64,000 bases of DNA from Sporosarcina sp. GTDB taxonomy: Bacteria; Bacillota; Bacilli; Bacillales_A; Planococcaceae. The position numbers and the translations under genes were made by a program. The notes beneath the pieces are model-generated. The model saw only the letters and a list, made by a program, of their open reading frames with translations, made no database searches and was not told the origin of the DNA. The stretch spans positions 1-64,000 of the forward strand of contig JARIDO010000046.1 in NCBI GenBank assembly GCA_029263895.1, written 5' to 3'. Positions 34,819 through 45,016 of this stretch are shown here, piece after piece; position 1 is the first letter of the stretch; every line of letters starts with the position of its first letter.

Positions 34819-36308
34819 TTATGATTACTTACATTTCTAAAACGTCTTTTCACTTTAATGAAGATCGGTTTGATCAAGCTAAGTAATTCACCAAATTCCC
34901 GAAGTCTCATAAATTTACATAAAATAATATAAATCACAATCCCAACTGCCGATAATAGCACCACTTCCGTTAGAGAGGATAATCTCAATTGGCAACTCAA
35001 TGCATAAACGAATGCCCCCATCACAATTGAAATTAAGAAGGATGGCATTAAGTCAAGTAACTGCTCGATTGTTGCATACCCGATTTCTCTTGCTGAATAA
35101 TAGGTATTAATGAGAAGAGCAGTAAAAGAATTTACAACTGCCGCGATGATTAGCCCGATGACACCCATCTGGAATGCAAGTGATAAAATAATCAGTAACG
35201 TTAAATTCACTTTTTTGATGATCTCTAACCATAAAAACAAATCTGATCTACCTTTTACTTGGAGTATCGTTAGATTGATGGCATGTATCGGATATAACAT
35301 TCCAGCAAAGCAAAGGAGTTGAAAGTAAATAACCGAGGGTATCCATTTTTCACCGAACAACAGTGTGAAAAGTGGCGTTGCAATAGCTGCTAAGCCAATC
35401 ATTAAAGGGAAGTTAACAAAAGCTGAGATTTTAATAATTTTACGAAAGCTGGCTTTTAGCTGTTTTTCATCATCTTGAATGGTGCTTAACACTGGATATG
35501 TAACACGTTGGATAGTGACCGCGAGCGATTGACTCGCTAAATCCCTAACCTTTACTGCATTCGTGTAATATCCTAGACTAGAAGATGAATAGATTTTTCC
35601 GATTAAAACGAAAAAGAGATTCGTATACAACGTATCAAGCAATCCTGAAAGCATTAACTTATAACCAAAACCGAAGTACTTTACAAATGATTGACTGCTA
35701 AAAACAAATGAAGGTACCCATCGGTTAAAGAGCCATAAACAGATTGTTTGTGTACTTTGTAACACGAGGATGTTCACCACAAGACTCCAGACGCCGTATC
35801 CTTCGATTGCACAACCAATGGTAATTACACCAGATAGCGTAACTGCGATGAGGTTAATAATCGTCATCTTTTTGAAGTTAACTTCTTTTGTTAATTGGAC
35901 TCTTTGAATGATTCCTAAGGAATTAATGATAAGCGCTAACGACAACACGCGAAGGAGTATTACCAATTGAGGTTCTTCATAAAAAGTACTAACAAGCGGG
36001 GCAATTATGTAGAGCACACCGTACACCGCAATCGCCATAGCACTATTAAAATAGAACACTGTTGAATAATCTGCTTGACTCGTCGTTTGATCGCGAATTA
36101 GCGCTTGAGAAAATCCACTGTCTACAATAGAATTTGAAATCGCGATAAACACGAGGATCATTCCCATTACACCAAAATGTTCAGGTAACAACAATCGAGC
36201 CAAGCCAATCTGGATAACAAATTGTAGCCCGTGACTTGCAAGCAAATCTGCAAAGCTCCAAAAAATCCCTCGAATGGTTTTAGCACGAAGCATGCGTGAA
36301 TCTTGCAT
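34815..36308 (-). CDS. Polysaccharide flippase (Wzx-like, lipopolysaccharide biosynthesis family)
   Basis: Multi-TM; RLLLPEHFGVMGMILVFIAISNSIVDSGFSQALIR. Confidence 0.9.
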   Translation of the reverse strand: MQDSRMLRAKTIRGIFWSFADLLASHGLQFVIQIGLARLLLPEHFGVMGMILVFIAISNSIVDSGFSQALIRDQTTSQADYSTVFYFNSAMAIAVYGVLYIIAPLVSTFYEEPQLVILLRVLSLALIINSLGIIQRVQLTKEVNFKKMTIINLIAVTLSGVITIGCAIEGYGVWSLVVNILVLQSTQTICLWLFNRWVPSFVFSSQSFVKYFGFGYKLMLSGLLDTLYTNLFFVLIGKIYSSSSLGYYTNAVKVRDLASQSLAVTIQRVTYPVLSTIQDDEKQLKASFRKIIKISAFVNFPLMIGLAAIATPLFTLLFGEKWIPSVIYFQLLCFAGMLYPIHAINLTILQVKGRSDLFLWLEIIKKVNLTLLIILSLAFQMGVIGLIIAAVVNSFTALLINTYYSAREIGYATIEQLLDLMPSFLISIVMGAFVYALSCQLRLSSLTEVVLLSAVGIVIYIILCKFMRLREFGELLSLIKPIFIKVKRRFRNVSNHK

Positions 36309-36346
36309 GGCAAATCTCCTCGTTAATTACTAATGGCAGCCAACAA

Positions 36347-37324
36347 TTAAAGATGGGCCTTAAACCTTGCAAGTGTGGCATGCAATTTAGGAAAATAGAG
36401 ACCCATAAAATAGTTCAATTTTTCTATTCGTTGCATATTCTTCAAATACGCTCTATAACGGGGATGGTTAAGATCCTTATTCGATCCATTTAAGCGAATG
36501 ATATTTAGTTCAAAAGGTACTTTTGCTAGTTCAATTTCATCCTTGTATTGATAGTTCGTGTGTGCGTCAAAGTCATCGAATAAGTGAATGAACCCTTCTG
36601 CAACTGCAACTTTTTTTGCTGTATTACTCTTTTCCTTTCGCCACTTGTCCATCACTGAGCCTTTCACATTTACACGATAAACACTCATCACTTGATCGAT
36701 ATAATGTGCATATCCATGACTTGTAGTAATTAGTTTTATGGCATTATCGCCGACGATTGCTCTGAAATACCAATCCGGTGGTGGCACCATTAAATGCTTA
36801 GGATAGAAAAAAGAAGCCGTTGGGATAAAGCCAAGTACTGCTAATTTTCCAGCAGAGAAATTACCTTTTTCATTGGCATATAACTTGATTTGTTGGGGGA
36901 GTAATAAACATTTTGGTTTGCGCTTGTTTTTTTTATTGGCATTGATAATATGTGCATTGTGAAAGCAAAATGAGCAATCGCTATTTGCCTCCATATAATC
37001 CACTTGTTTTTGAAGTTTATAGGGGTCAATCCAGTAATCATCACCTTCACATTCGGCAATATATTTACCTTTGCTTTCGTCGATAAGTCTTTGTGAATTC
37101 ATCCTTGCACCAACATTTACATCGGATGTAATTAATCGAATCTGATGAGGATATTTTTTCACATACTGATCGACGATTTCTCTTGTGCGATCAGTACTGC
37201 AATCTTCACCAATTAAAATTTCGTACTCAAAATCAGTCTCCTGCATCAAGAAACCTTCAATGGCGTCACCGATATATTGTTCTTGATTGTACGTTATGCA
37301 ATTGATGCTCACGACTAGACTCAT
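36347..37324 (-). CDS. Family 2 glycosyltransferase
   Basis: YEILIGEDCSTDRTREIV, ECEGDDYWIDPYKL. Confidence 0.9.
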   Translation of the reverse strand: MSLVVSINCITYNQEQYIGDAIEGFLMQETDFEYEILIGEDCSTDRTREIVDQYVKKYPHQIRLITSDVNVGARMNSQRLIDESKGKYIAECEGDDYWIDPYKLQKQVDYMEANSDCSFCFHNAHIINANKKNKRKPKCLLLPQQIKLYANEKGNFSAGKLAVLGFIPTASFFYPKHLMVPPPDWYFRAIVGDNAIKLITTSHGYAHYIDQVMSVYRVNVKGSVMDKWRKEKSNTAKKVAVAEGFIHLFDDFDAHTNYQYKDEIELAKVPFELNIIRLNGSNKDLNHPRYRAYLKNMQRIEKLNYFMGLYFPKLHATLARFKAHL

Positions 37325-37406
37325 AGTTTAGATCCTCTCTCCCACTACTGATCATTTTGAAACGCCATGTTTTCACTACCTTATTTAATGTGTATTCGTG
37401 AGCACC

Positions 37407-37932
37407 TCACTGAAATTGAATACAAGAGGAACCCCTCCCGTATGCAAAAAACAATATCCTGATCCATAATATGATTTTTTTCAAATACTGAATCATTCCA
37501 TGACCGCCAACCTCGGTAGAATAGGGAACTTTCCCTTTAAAACGCAACGTGTCTAGCGAGGATTGGATAGAGTCAGAGACTGTTGAGCTATCTGTTCTTT
37601 TTATTTCCGTATCCATTAATACATATAATAGATAATTACGACTTACCTTCACATAATTGTCGTTCGTTAAAATCAGTAGACATTCCATTCCTAGTTGTGA
37701 CGCGGCCGCTGCGGTAATGCTACAATGATTCGATTGGGATGAACCTACCGTGACAAGGATATTAGCGTTGTTAGCGATTGCATCGCAAAGTACATACTCT
37801 AGTTGCCGCCTAGCAGTAAATCTGTTAACTCACCTCTTTTGATGAACACTCTGTTCCTTTCAATTTCACCGTAATAATCTAAAGGTGTTGGTAGTTTTGC
37901 AAAGTTTACTTTCCCTAATTTCAAAAATCTCA
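37407..37932 (-). pseudogene. PLP-dependent ACC deaminase/D-cysteine desulfhydrase family, frameshifted and truncated
   Basis: MRFLKLGKVNFAKLPTPLDYYGEIERNRVFIKRGELTDLLLGGN* then (frameshift) RQLEYVLCDAIANNANILVTVGSSQSNHCSITAAAASQLGMECLLILTND. Confidence 0.78.
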
Positions 37933-37966
37933 CATCCTTTAAATTCGTTTCATCATTAGGTTTCAC

Positions 37967-39289
37967 CTAACGAGCTTTGATTGTTGTTTGCTTTAGAAGG
38001 GTTTGTACCTTTTCTTTATAGACTTCAACACCTGGCTGATTAAATGGATTTACACCTAGTAAATAGCCACTCACTGCACAGGATAACTGAAAGAAATAAA
38101 AGAGATAACCGACTGTGAATGCATTCACTTCCGGAACCTCTATCACAATATTAGGGATTCCATTTTCAGCATGCGCTTGTAGCGTTCCTTCGAAAATCTT
38201 GTTGTTCACAAAATCGACCGTCTGCCCAGCAAGATAATTTAATTCATCCTGATTCGAATTTGTTCTTTCAATTCGAATGTCTTTATTGGTTTTCCGAACT
38301 CTCAAAATGGTTTCAAATAGATTTGGCGGTCCTTCTTGAACGTACTGCCCTAACGAATGTAAATCAGTGGAGTAAATTGCTGTTGAAGGGAAAATCCCTT
38401 TCTGACTTTTCCCTTCACTTTCAGCAAAAAGTTGTTTCCACCATTCTAAGAAATAGTGAAAATTGGGTTCATAACTCACAAATAGTTCTATATTTTTGTT
38501 CCCTTGATATAAAACATTGCGTGTTACAGCATATTTGTATGCGTTATTATGTTTGATGTCACGTTGACTTAGCTCAGTTCTAGCAACAACTGCACCTTCC
38601 ATTAGTTCTTCAATTCGTATGCCACTCACTGCTAATGGGAACAGCCCAACTGCTGTTAGTACCGAGAAGCGTCCCCCAATATCAGGGGGTATAAAAAAGG
38701 TTTCATATCCCTCATTCATTGCCATTTCAATTAATCGACCTTCTTGGCGATCTGTCGTTACGACGATTCTCGAACGAGCGCCATGTTTCCCATATTTCTC
38801 TTCAAGTATTTTCCGGAAAATCCGAAAGGCGATTGCCGGCTCCAAAGTACGCCCTGATTTAGAAACAATATTTATAGAAAAGTCTTTGTCCCGAAGCAGT
38901 TCTATAAGATCCGAAATATAGGTGGAACTTAACTGATTCCCTACAAAAAAAAGTTGGGGAAAACGGCGACTCTCTCTTAATAGATGGTTATTAAAGTGGT
39001 GTGTAAGCATTTCAATCGCTGCACGTGTTCCTGTATAAGAACCGCCAATGCCGATAACGAGCAAAATCTCACTGCCTTGCTGAACGGTTATCGCTGCTCG
39101 TTGAATGTGTTTGAATTCGTCAACGTCATATGTCAGTGGATGATTCAACCATCCCAATAAATTTTCTTGCTGTTCTGTTCGACTATTTAATCGTTTGTGT
39201 ATGCAATCGATAGCGCTTTGAAAGTCATCGAGTTCTCCGTATTCAGAGAAGGACAATGCATTGGATACATCCAGTACAAGGTGGCTCAC
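37967..39289 (-). CDS. pgi: Glucose-6-phosphate isomerase (GTG start, GTGA overlap with upstream gene; ORF extends to 39394)
   Basis: VIGIGGSYTGTRAAIEML, ESEGKSQKGIFPSTAIYSTDLHSLGQ. Confidence 0.9.
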   Translation of the reverse strand: MSHLVLDVSNALSFSEYGELDDFQSAIDCIHKRLNSRTEQQENLLGWLNHPLTYDVDEFKHIQRAAITVQQGSEILLVIGIGGSYTGTRAAIEMLTHHFNNHLLRESRRFPQLFFVGNQLSSTYISDLIELLRDKDFSINIVSKSGRTLEPAIAFRIFRKILEEKYGKHGARSRIVVTTDRQEGRLIEMAMNEGYETFFIPPDIGGRFSVLTAVGLFPLAVSGIRIEELMEGAVVARTELSQRDIKHNNAYKYAVTRNVLYQGNKNIELFVSYEPNFHYFLEWWKQLFAESEGKSQKGIFPSTAIYSTDLHSLGQYVQEGPPNLFETILRVRKTNKDIRIERTNSNQDELNYLAGQTVDFVNNKIFEGTLQAHAENGIPNIVIEVPEVNAFTVGYLFYFFQLSCAVSGYLLGVNPFNQPGVEVYKEKVQTLLKQTTIKAR

Positions 39290-40110
39290 TGGCCTACCTC
39301 CTTCATATACTTCCTTTTCCGAAATGATGTATAGGTCCTTTTCGGAACAATTCCAACGACTATTGGGCGCAAGACGTAAAGATAGGAAGCCCACGGAAGC
39401 TTCAATAATTTATATCCCTTATATCGAATGCGCGCTTCAATTAACCGGTATCGATACTTCCTTCGTTTTAAAGCATTTCGATCTTCCCTAACGAAATAAA
39501 GGGGTTGTTGAATATTCCTGCCTAAAAACCCAGCAGCATACATCCTAAACCATAAATCGTAGTCTTCAGATCTGAAGGTAGTTTGTTCAGTATTATAACC
39601 ACCCACAGATTCAAGAGAGCTTCTAGTCATCATTGATGAACCATGACAAAATGGGGATTGTTTTATAAAGTCTTCTTTTTTAGGCTTTCTCGGCAAAAAG
39701 ATTTGACCCCATTCCCCATTCTCATCAAATTGTGTAGTAGCCGTACTGACGATTGCTATCGTTGGATGTTTTAAAAAACAATCGACTTGTTGTTGAAATC
39801 GTTCAGCTGACGAAAAATCATCTCCATCTTGTCTTGCAATCAAGTTCCCACTCGCATAACGTAAACAGTTATTTAACGCATAAGCTAATCCTTTATTCGT
39901 ATCATTTCTCAACAAAATGATTGACGGGTGTTTTGTTGCATACGTTTGAGCAATTTCATACGTGCGATCCGTCGAACCATCATCACACAGGATTAGTTCA
40001 ACATTCGAATAGCTTTGCGCAAGAATGGATTGAATTGCATCTTCAAGTGTGTTTTCACAATTATAGATTCCCATTAGGACAGATATTTTTGGAGACTGAA
40101 TGGCACTCAT
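39286..40110 (-). CDS. Family 2 glycosyltransferase
   Basis: ISVLMGIYNCENTLEDAIQSILAQSYSNVELILCDDGSTD. Confidence 0.93.
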   Translation of the reverse strand: MSAIQSPKISVLMGIYNCENTLEDAIQSILAQSYSNVELILCDDGSTDRTYEIAQTYATKHPSIILLRNDTNKGLAYALNNCLRYASGNLIARQDGDDFSSAERFQQQVDCFLKHPTIAIVSTATTQFDENGEWGQIFLPRKPKKEDFIKQSPFCHGSSMMTRSSLESVGGYNTEQTTFRSEDYDLWFRMYAAGFLGRNIQQPLYFVREDRNALKRRKYRYRLIEARIRYKGYKLLKLPWASYLYVLRPIVVGIVPKRTYTSFRKRKYMKEVGQ

Positions 40111-40121
40111 CCTCCTTTATT

Positions 40122-41045
40122 TTATTCATGTGAAAATGAGTTGGAGTAGTATTCTACGGTTTCTTGTAACCCTCTTGTAAGTGAGTAGTTTGTACGCCAA
40201 TTTAATTCATGACGTGCCTTAGAATTATCCAGCACACTATCCATCACTTCACCGATTCGAAGTGGCTCAAAATGTGGTGGTGTTTGTTCTCCAGTAATTT
40301 CAATTAGTTGCTCGTACAACTTGTTGATTTTCGTTTGCGTATGAGAACTTATATTAAATACTCCCACCTTCGAAGATTCCAATGCACATCTAAAAGCTTG
40401 TGCAACATCTTTTACGTAAACAAAATCTCTTGTTTGACCTCCATCAAAGATTGTAAGTTCTCTTTTAGCCATTAATCTGTCAATAAAAAGTGCTATAACC
40501 CCCGCTTCTCCCTCAACATTTTGTCGTGGACCAAAAACATTAGAAAGACGTAAAACACAATAATTCAATCCACTATATTCTCCATGGAATTCAATGTATT
40601 TTTCTGCGGTGTATTTAGAGAGTGAGTAATAAGAATGGGGCCGAGCCGGGTGATTTTCATCGATGGGGAGATAGAGCGGTTCACCATAAACGGCTGATGA
40701 AGATGAAAATAGCAATCTCTTAGTATTATATTTTTTTGCTAGCGAGAGAAGTTTAACAGTACCCGCTGTATTCGTATTAAAATCTAAATAAGGATTATCC
40801 ATTGAAGCCTGCACGGACACCTGAGCTGCTAAATGGATGACATAATCAGGTCTTTCCATTTCAAAAACATACGCTAATGCAGCATCATTAATATCAATCT
40901 CATAGAAAATGACTTGCTCTTTAAGATTTCTAGAAAATCCAGAAATCAAATTATCAACGACAACCACTTCATAGTCACACGCTAGTAATTCCTCAACAAC
41001 ATGTGACCCAATAAACCCCGCGCCGCCAGTGACAAGTACTTTCAC
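40122..41045 (-). CDS. NAD-dependent epimerase/dehydratase
   Basis: VTGGAGFIGSHVVEELL; YSLSKYTAEKYIE. Confidence 0.93.
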   Translation of the reverse strand: MKVLVTGGAGFIGSHVVEELLACDYEVVVVDNLISGFSRNLKEQVIFYEIDINDAALAYVFEMERPDYVIHLAAQVSVQASMDNPYLDFNTNTAGTVKLLSLAKKYNTKRLLFSSSSAVYGEPLYLPIDENHPARPHSYYSLSKYTAEKYIEFHGEYSGLNYCVLRLSNVFGPRQNVEGEAGVIALFIDRLMAKRELTIFDGGQTRDFVYVKDVAQAFRCALESSKVGVFNISSHTQTKINKLYEQLIEITGEQTPPHFEPLRIGEVMDSVLDNSKARHELNWRTNYSLTRGLQETVEYYSNSFSHE

Positions 41046-42181
41046 CCGTGTTTCCTCTTTTCTATAATTTTTTGATAGAAATCTCTTGTTTCAGTTAACA
41101 TCCGTTGGAACGTGAAGTGCTCTTCATACAGTTGTCTACTGTTATGTCCCATTGACATTCTCATTTTTTTATCGCTGATAAGTTGTACAATACTTTTCTT
41201 TATAGATTCGGTATCCGTCGTTTCTACAAGAAAACCATTTTCTGCGGTTACAGCTTCCTTAACTCCACCCACATTAGACGCGATAACCGGTAACCCTGCA
41301 CGCATTGCTTCTAAAATTGATAACGGTAATCCTTCATAATCGGATAACAGTATAAAGATATGTGCATTCGACAGATGTAGACAAACGTTTTCAGAAGCTC
41401 CTTCAAAATGTACACACGAATGGATATTAACGCTGTCTACCAGCTTTCTCGCTTCTTCCAATTCAGGTCCATCACCAATGAAATGCATCGTCCATTCATA
41501 CTGTTGCAATTGCATCAATACATGGAGAAGCTCAAGCTGTTTTTTAGGTGGGGCAAATCTTGCTACCATGATAATTTTGGGTACGCCTACTGTTTGCTTG
41601 CAATACAGATTCCTATCAATATCATGAACGCCATTATGAATCGTCGTTATCTTTTTCATTGAAACGACCTTATATGTTAATGCTAGTTGCATGTCATAAT
41701 CTGAAACCGTAATGACCCCATCTGACACAATTGCAGCAATTCTTTCAATCCATCGGTAAATCACTCTTTTAGACAATTGAACTCCATCCGTAAATGACCA
41801 ACCATGCGCAGTAAAAACGACAGGTATCCGCAGTGAAAATGCTACCAATCTCCCAATAATTCCTGCTTTTGAAGAATGAATCGCAATGATGTCTGGTTGG
41901 AGCTTCTTAAACAAACGTCTCATTTTTAAAAATGCTTTTATATCCAATAGTAAGTTAATATCTCGAAGAAGTTCAGCGATATAATTGACGGATATTCCTT
42001 CGTCTAGGACGTCAGGGTACCGACTTGAATTCCCTCCAGTTACAACGATTACCTGATGTCCTTCATGTTGTAAAGCGATGGATATATCACGAACATGATT
42101 TTGCGCTCCCGCAATTACATCCATACGAGTAATAAGTTGAACAATCTTTAACGATGATGCTTCAACAGACGATACGTTCAC
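41042..42181 (-). CDS. Glycosyltransferase family 4/1
   Basis: IVQLITRMDVIAGAQNHV; SDYEGLPLSILEAMRAGLPVIASNVGGVKE. Confidence 0.93.
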   Translation of the reverse strand: MNVSSVEASSLKIVQLITRMDVIAGAQNHVRDISIALQHEGHQVIVVTGGNSSRYPDVLDEGISVNYIAELLRDINLLLDIKAFLKMRRLFKKLQPDIIAIHSSKAGIIGRLVAFSLRIPVVFTAHGWSFTDGVQLSKRVIYRWIERIAAIVSDGVITVSDYDMQLALTYKVVSMKKITTIHNGVHDIDRNLYCKQTVGVPKIIMVARFAPPKKQLELLHVLMQLQQYEWTMHFIGDGPELEEARKLVDSVNIHSCVHFEGASENVCLHLSNAHIFILLSDYEGLPLSILEAMRAGLPVIASNVGGVKEAVTAENGFLVETTDTESIKKSIVQLISDKKMRMSMGHNSRQLYEEHFTFQRMLTETRDFYQKIIEKRKHG

Positions 42182-42222
42182 CCCCCAACGATTCGACAGA
42201 TTTCAAAACTTCCAGCGTCTCA

Positions 42223-42726
42223 TTAATAAGATATGGAATGGAACTCTTCACCACTTGCGAGACATGCGGCATTGGCTCTTAACTGCTTGACTGTGTCGCA
42301 TGGTAGTTTGCGCACCAAATAGTTATCTACTCTTTGTTCTTGTACGCGTAGTCCACCATATTTACAATTACCGATTTCAACAAAATGGATGAGTCCCTGT
42401 CTCAGTAATCGAAGTGCCCATTTCCGTTTGCCATTATGAAGATTACCAATAATACTGGAGCCCGAAATATGAATAAGTACATCATTTTCAACAAATTCAC
42501 GGACGGTGGATAGATTTTTTCGTAATGCTACATTACGTTCAGCACATGCAATAACCGGAATATACCCTCTTACCTGTAATTCAAAAAACACTACACGAGC
42601 ACTCGTTGGTATTGCTTGATCGGGTAATCCTATGAATATATACTTATGTTGCTTGTCATCCGGACGAGTCATTGTTTTTATATTCATTTCAATTTCTTCG
42701 AATAAACGCACGCCCATATGTTTCAC
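42223..42726 (-). CDS. Truncated, apparently inactive CpsB/YwqE-like phosphatase homolog
   Basis: LPDQAIPTSARVVFFELQVRGYIPVIACAERN...GSSIIGNL...GLIHFVEIGNC aligns with the CpsB C-terminal half; metal-ligand positions substituted. Confidence 0.7.
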   Translation of the reverse strand: MKHMGVRLFEEIEMNIKTMTRPDDKQHKYIFIGLPDQAIPTSARVVFFELQVRGYIPVIACAERNVALRKNLSTVREFVENDVLIHISGSSIIGNLHNGKRKWALRLLRQGLIHFVEIGNCKYGGLRVQEQRVDNYLVRKLPCDTVKQLRANAACLASGEEFHSISY

Positions 42727-42738
42727 TTCCTTTTACAA

Positions 42739-44145
42739 TCATTTCAAACCTATGCTGCTTTTGTTCAAAATGGCACCGATTATGTTCACATCTAGCTCTC
42801 TAGACATCTCTAACTCATTCAACATTTTCCCAACGAGCGTTCGTCGACTATCAACGACAAGTAAACAGCCATCTACATATGGAAATGTGTTCATCGTATC
42901 CGAATAGGACAGTTCAGCTACATCTACTAGAACAACATCAAAGATTGTTTTTATCTCCTCCATCATTTCTTCTAGCCTCTTCATTGTTAAAAATGTTGTA
43001 TGATCTAACGGAATCGGACCCGTTCCGATAAATGACAAATTGTCTATTGTCGTTTTTTGAATGATTTCATGTAATGAGTAATGACCTGAAATTGCAGAAG
43101 TAAGACCTTTTCGTTGAGGTAAGTTGAAAAGGTAGCGGCCTATCGGATCTTTGAAGTGCATGTCGATGAACAGAACTTTCATATCCATTTTGGCTAATTG
43201 TTTTGCTAGATTACTACAAATGTACGATTTCCCATCATGACTACTAGGACTTGTTACCATCAATATCTTAAGCTTGTCTTTTGTAACTCTATGTTCAATA
43301 ACTGAGGCAAGGCTCTTAAACTTCTCATCTTCATGCGATAAAGCTTTCATTCGTGTTGACTTTGATCTGAAGGGGGACTTTACGACATGTGAAGTTTGAA
43401 TTATATTTCCTAAATAAGGAATTTGTATTCTTTTCTCAACTTTTACCCTCGAATCTAAATAAGGAAAATAAGTTTCAAGAAATAAGAGGGTCCCCATGCA
43501 GAGGATTGTTCCGATTAGAAAAGAAAGACACGTGAAATAGAATAAACCTGGCTTAATTTTCTTTGTGTCTGTTTTCGCTACAATTCCTTTTAAAATCGTA
43601 ATATTATCAAGTCCAATAAGACTTTTTATTTCATCTTGCGCTGTCTCACCATACGTATTCGCCAATTTTGCAGATGCCATAGGTGACTTACCGACGGCGG
43701 TAATTGTAATAATTTGCGATCCAGTTCCAGAATCGATTCGCACATTTTTGGAGAGCGCTGTTTTCGAATAGATTCCACCTAATGTTGTGTTCACTTTTCC
43801 TGCAATACGGTCACTCTTCATAATTTCTTTATAAGTTTCAATGAGACGTAAACTTGAGTCAATGTCGTTCATAGCAGTCGTTTTATTGTTTGGGCCACTG
43901 CCATTAATGAGAATATCTAGTTTACTTTCATATGTTGCTGGTAAGAAGTAGCCCATAATGACGCCACATATTGTAATGAGCGCGACAGCACAAATCATGC
44001 TTCTTAACCGATTTTTGAATGTCAGTAATATTTGTTGAATGGTAACTGAATTACCCAATTTGCCACATCCAACGTAACTACAATTTGTTTCCACATAGTT
44101 AATAAGCCCCCTTGCTTCTAATAACCGAAAAGATAGTAGCAGCAA
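42739..44145 (-). CDS. Wzz-type chain-length determinant fused to CpsD/CapB-like ATPase (start likely downstream of ORF start)
   Basis: N-terminal Wzz region (TMs, LPATYESKLDILI), C-terminal LMVTSPSSHDGKSYICSNLAKQLAKMDMKVLFIDMHFKDP. Confidence 0.85.
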   Translation of the reverse strand: MLLLSFRLLEARGLINYVETNCSYVGCGKLGNSVTIQQILLTFKNRLRSMICAVALITICGVIMGYFLPATYESKLDILINGSGPNNKTTAMNDIDSSLRLIETYKEIMKSDRIAGKVNTTLGGIYSKTALSKNVRIDSGTGSQIITITAVGKSPMASAKLANTYGETAQDEIKSLIGLDNITILKGIVAKTDTKKIKPGLFYFTCLSFLIGTILCMGTLLFLETYFPYLDSRVKVEKRIQIPYLGNIIQTSHVVKSPFRSKSTRMKALSHEDEKFKSLASVIEHRVTKDKLKILMVTSPSSHDGKSYICSNLAKQLAKMDMKVLFIDMHFKDPIGRYLFNLPQRKGLTSAISGHYSLHEIIQKTTIDNLSFIGTGPIPLDHTTFLTMKRLEEMMEEIKTIFDVVLVDVAELSYSDTMNTFPYVDGCLLVVDSRRTLVGKMLNELEMSRELDVNIIGAILNKSSIGLK

Positions 44146-44752
44146 CTATTTTCACATCAACTCGCATATTTCTCGTTTCAACATAAGCTAGGTCAAACTC
44201 CATTTTTTCTCCATGGCTCAAATCTGCTCTGCCATTGATTTGTGCTAAGCCCGTCATACCTGGCTTAACACTCAGTCTTTTCTTTTGTCTGTTACTGTAT
44301 AGTTCTGTAATCTCAGGTATTTCAGGTCGTGGACCAACCATACTCATCTGCCCAAATAATACGTTGATCAATTGGGGTAACTCGTCCAAACTATACTTTC
44401 TAAGGACAGATCCAATTGGGGTTACTAAATCATCTGAAACCGTTTTAAACTGAAACTCGTCAGGTACGCCTTCTTTCCATTCATATAAATGTCTTTTAGC
44501 ATCTGCCTCTGAACGCATCATCGTTCTAAACTTTAAAATTAAAAATTGACTATTATCAATCCCAGTCCTTTTTTGAACAAAGTAAATCGGCCTTCCTGAT
44601 GTCACCAATAATGTAATCGACAAAAGAACAATAAATGGTAGAAAAAACACCAATAAAAAAAAACTAAACCCTATATCAAACAACCTCTTGCCAAACCTGT
44701 AACGAGAATAAAAACTCACATCAACTGGGGCCCGTTGAGTTACCTTTTCCAA
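44099..44752 (-). CDS. Undecaprenyl-phosphate sugar phosphotransferase
   Basis: KRLFDIGFSFFLLVFFLPFI; KFRTMMRSEADAKRH; YSLDELPQLINVLFGQMSMVGPRPE. Confidence 0.95.
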   Translation of the reverse strand: MEKVTQRAPVDVSFYSRYRFGKRLFDIGFSFFLLVFFLPFIVLLSITLLVTSGRPIYFVQKRTGIDNSQFLILKFRTMMRSEADAKRHLYEWKEGVPDEFQFKTVSDDLVTPIGSVLRKYSLDELPQLINVLFGQMSMVGPRPEIPEITELYSNRQKKRLSVKPGMTGLAQINGRADLSHGEKMEFDLAYVETRNMRVDVKIVAATIFSVIRSKGAY

Positions 44753-44920
44753 ATGTCATCCTCCATTAGACCTTTTTTCTATTTCTACATATAAAGTAAA
44801 GGATTAGCCGAGGTAGTATCTAATTCACATCCGTTTCTAATTCCTAACTTTCCATGTATTGTATTCAAGTCCCCTCTGAGAATAGAACTAACAAATCTTG
44901 AAGAAATCCATTTTAAAATT

Positions 44921-44936
44921 CTAACAACGTTGTTAG
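44921..44936. promoter_or_regulatory. Perfect 16-bp palindrome upstream of the sugar transferase gene
   Basis: CTAACAACGTTGTTAG. Confidence 0.5.
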
Positions 44937-45016
44937 AAATAATAGTTAGTAAACAAAGATAGTCTAGGATTCCCATTGCTTTATAGCGTGTGAAAATACA
45001 GAAATGCATTAACTTA

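Noticed and set aside
44785-45009. 74-aa minus-strand ORF between EpsG-like and sugar transferase genes
   Set aside because: No RBS or recognisable domain; overlaps a palindrome in a likely regulatory region.
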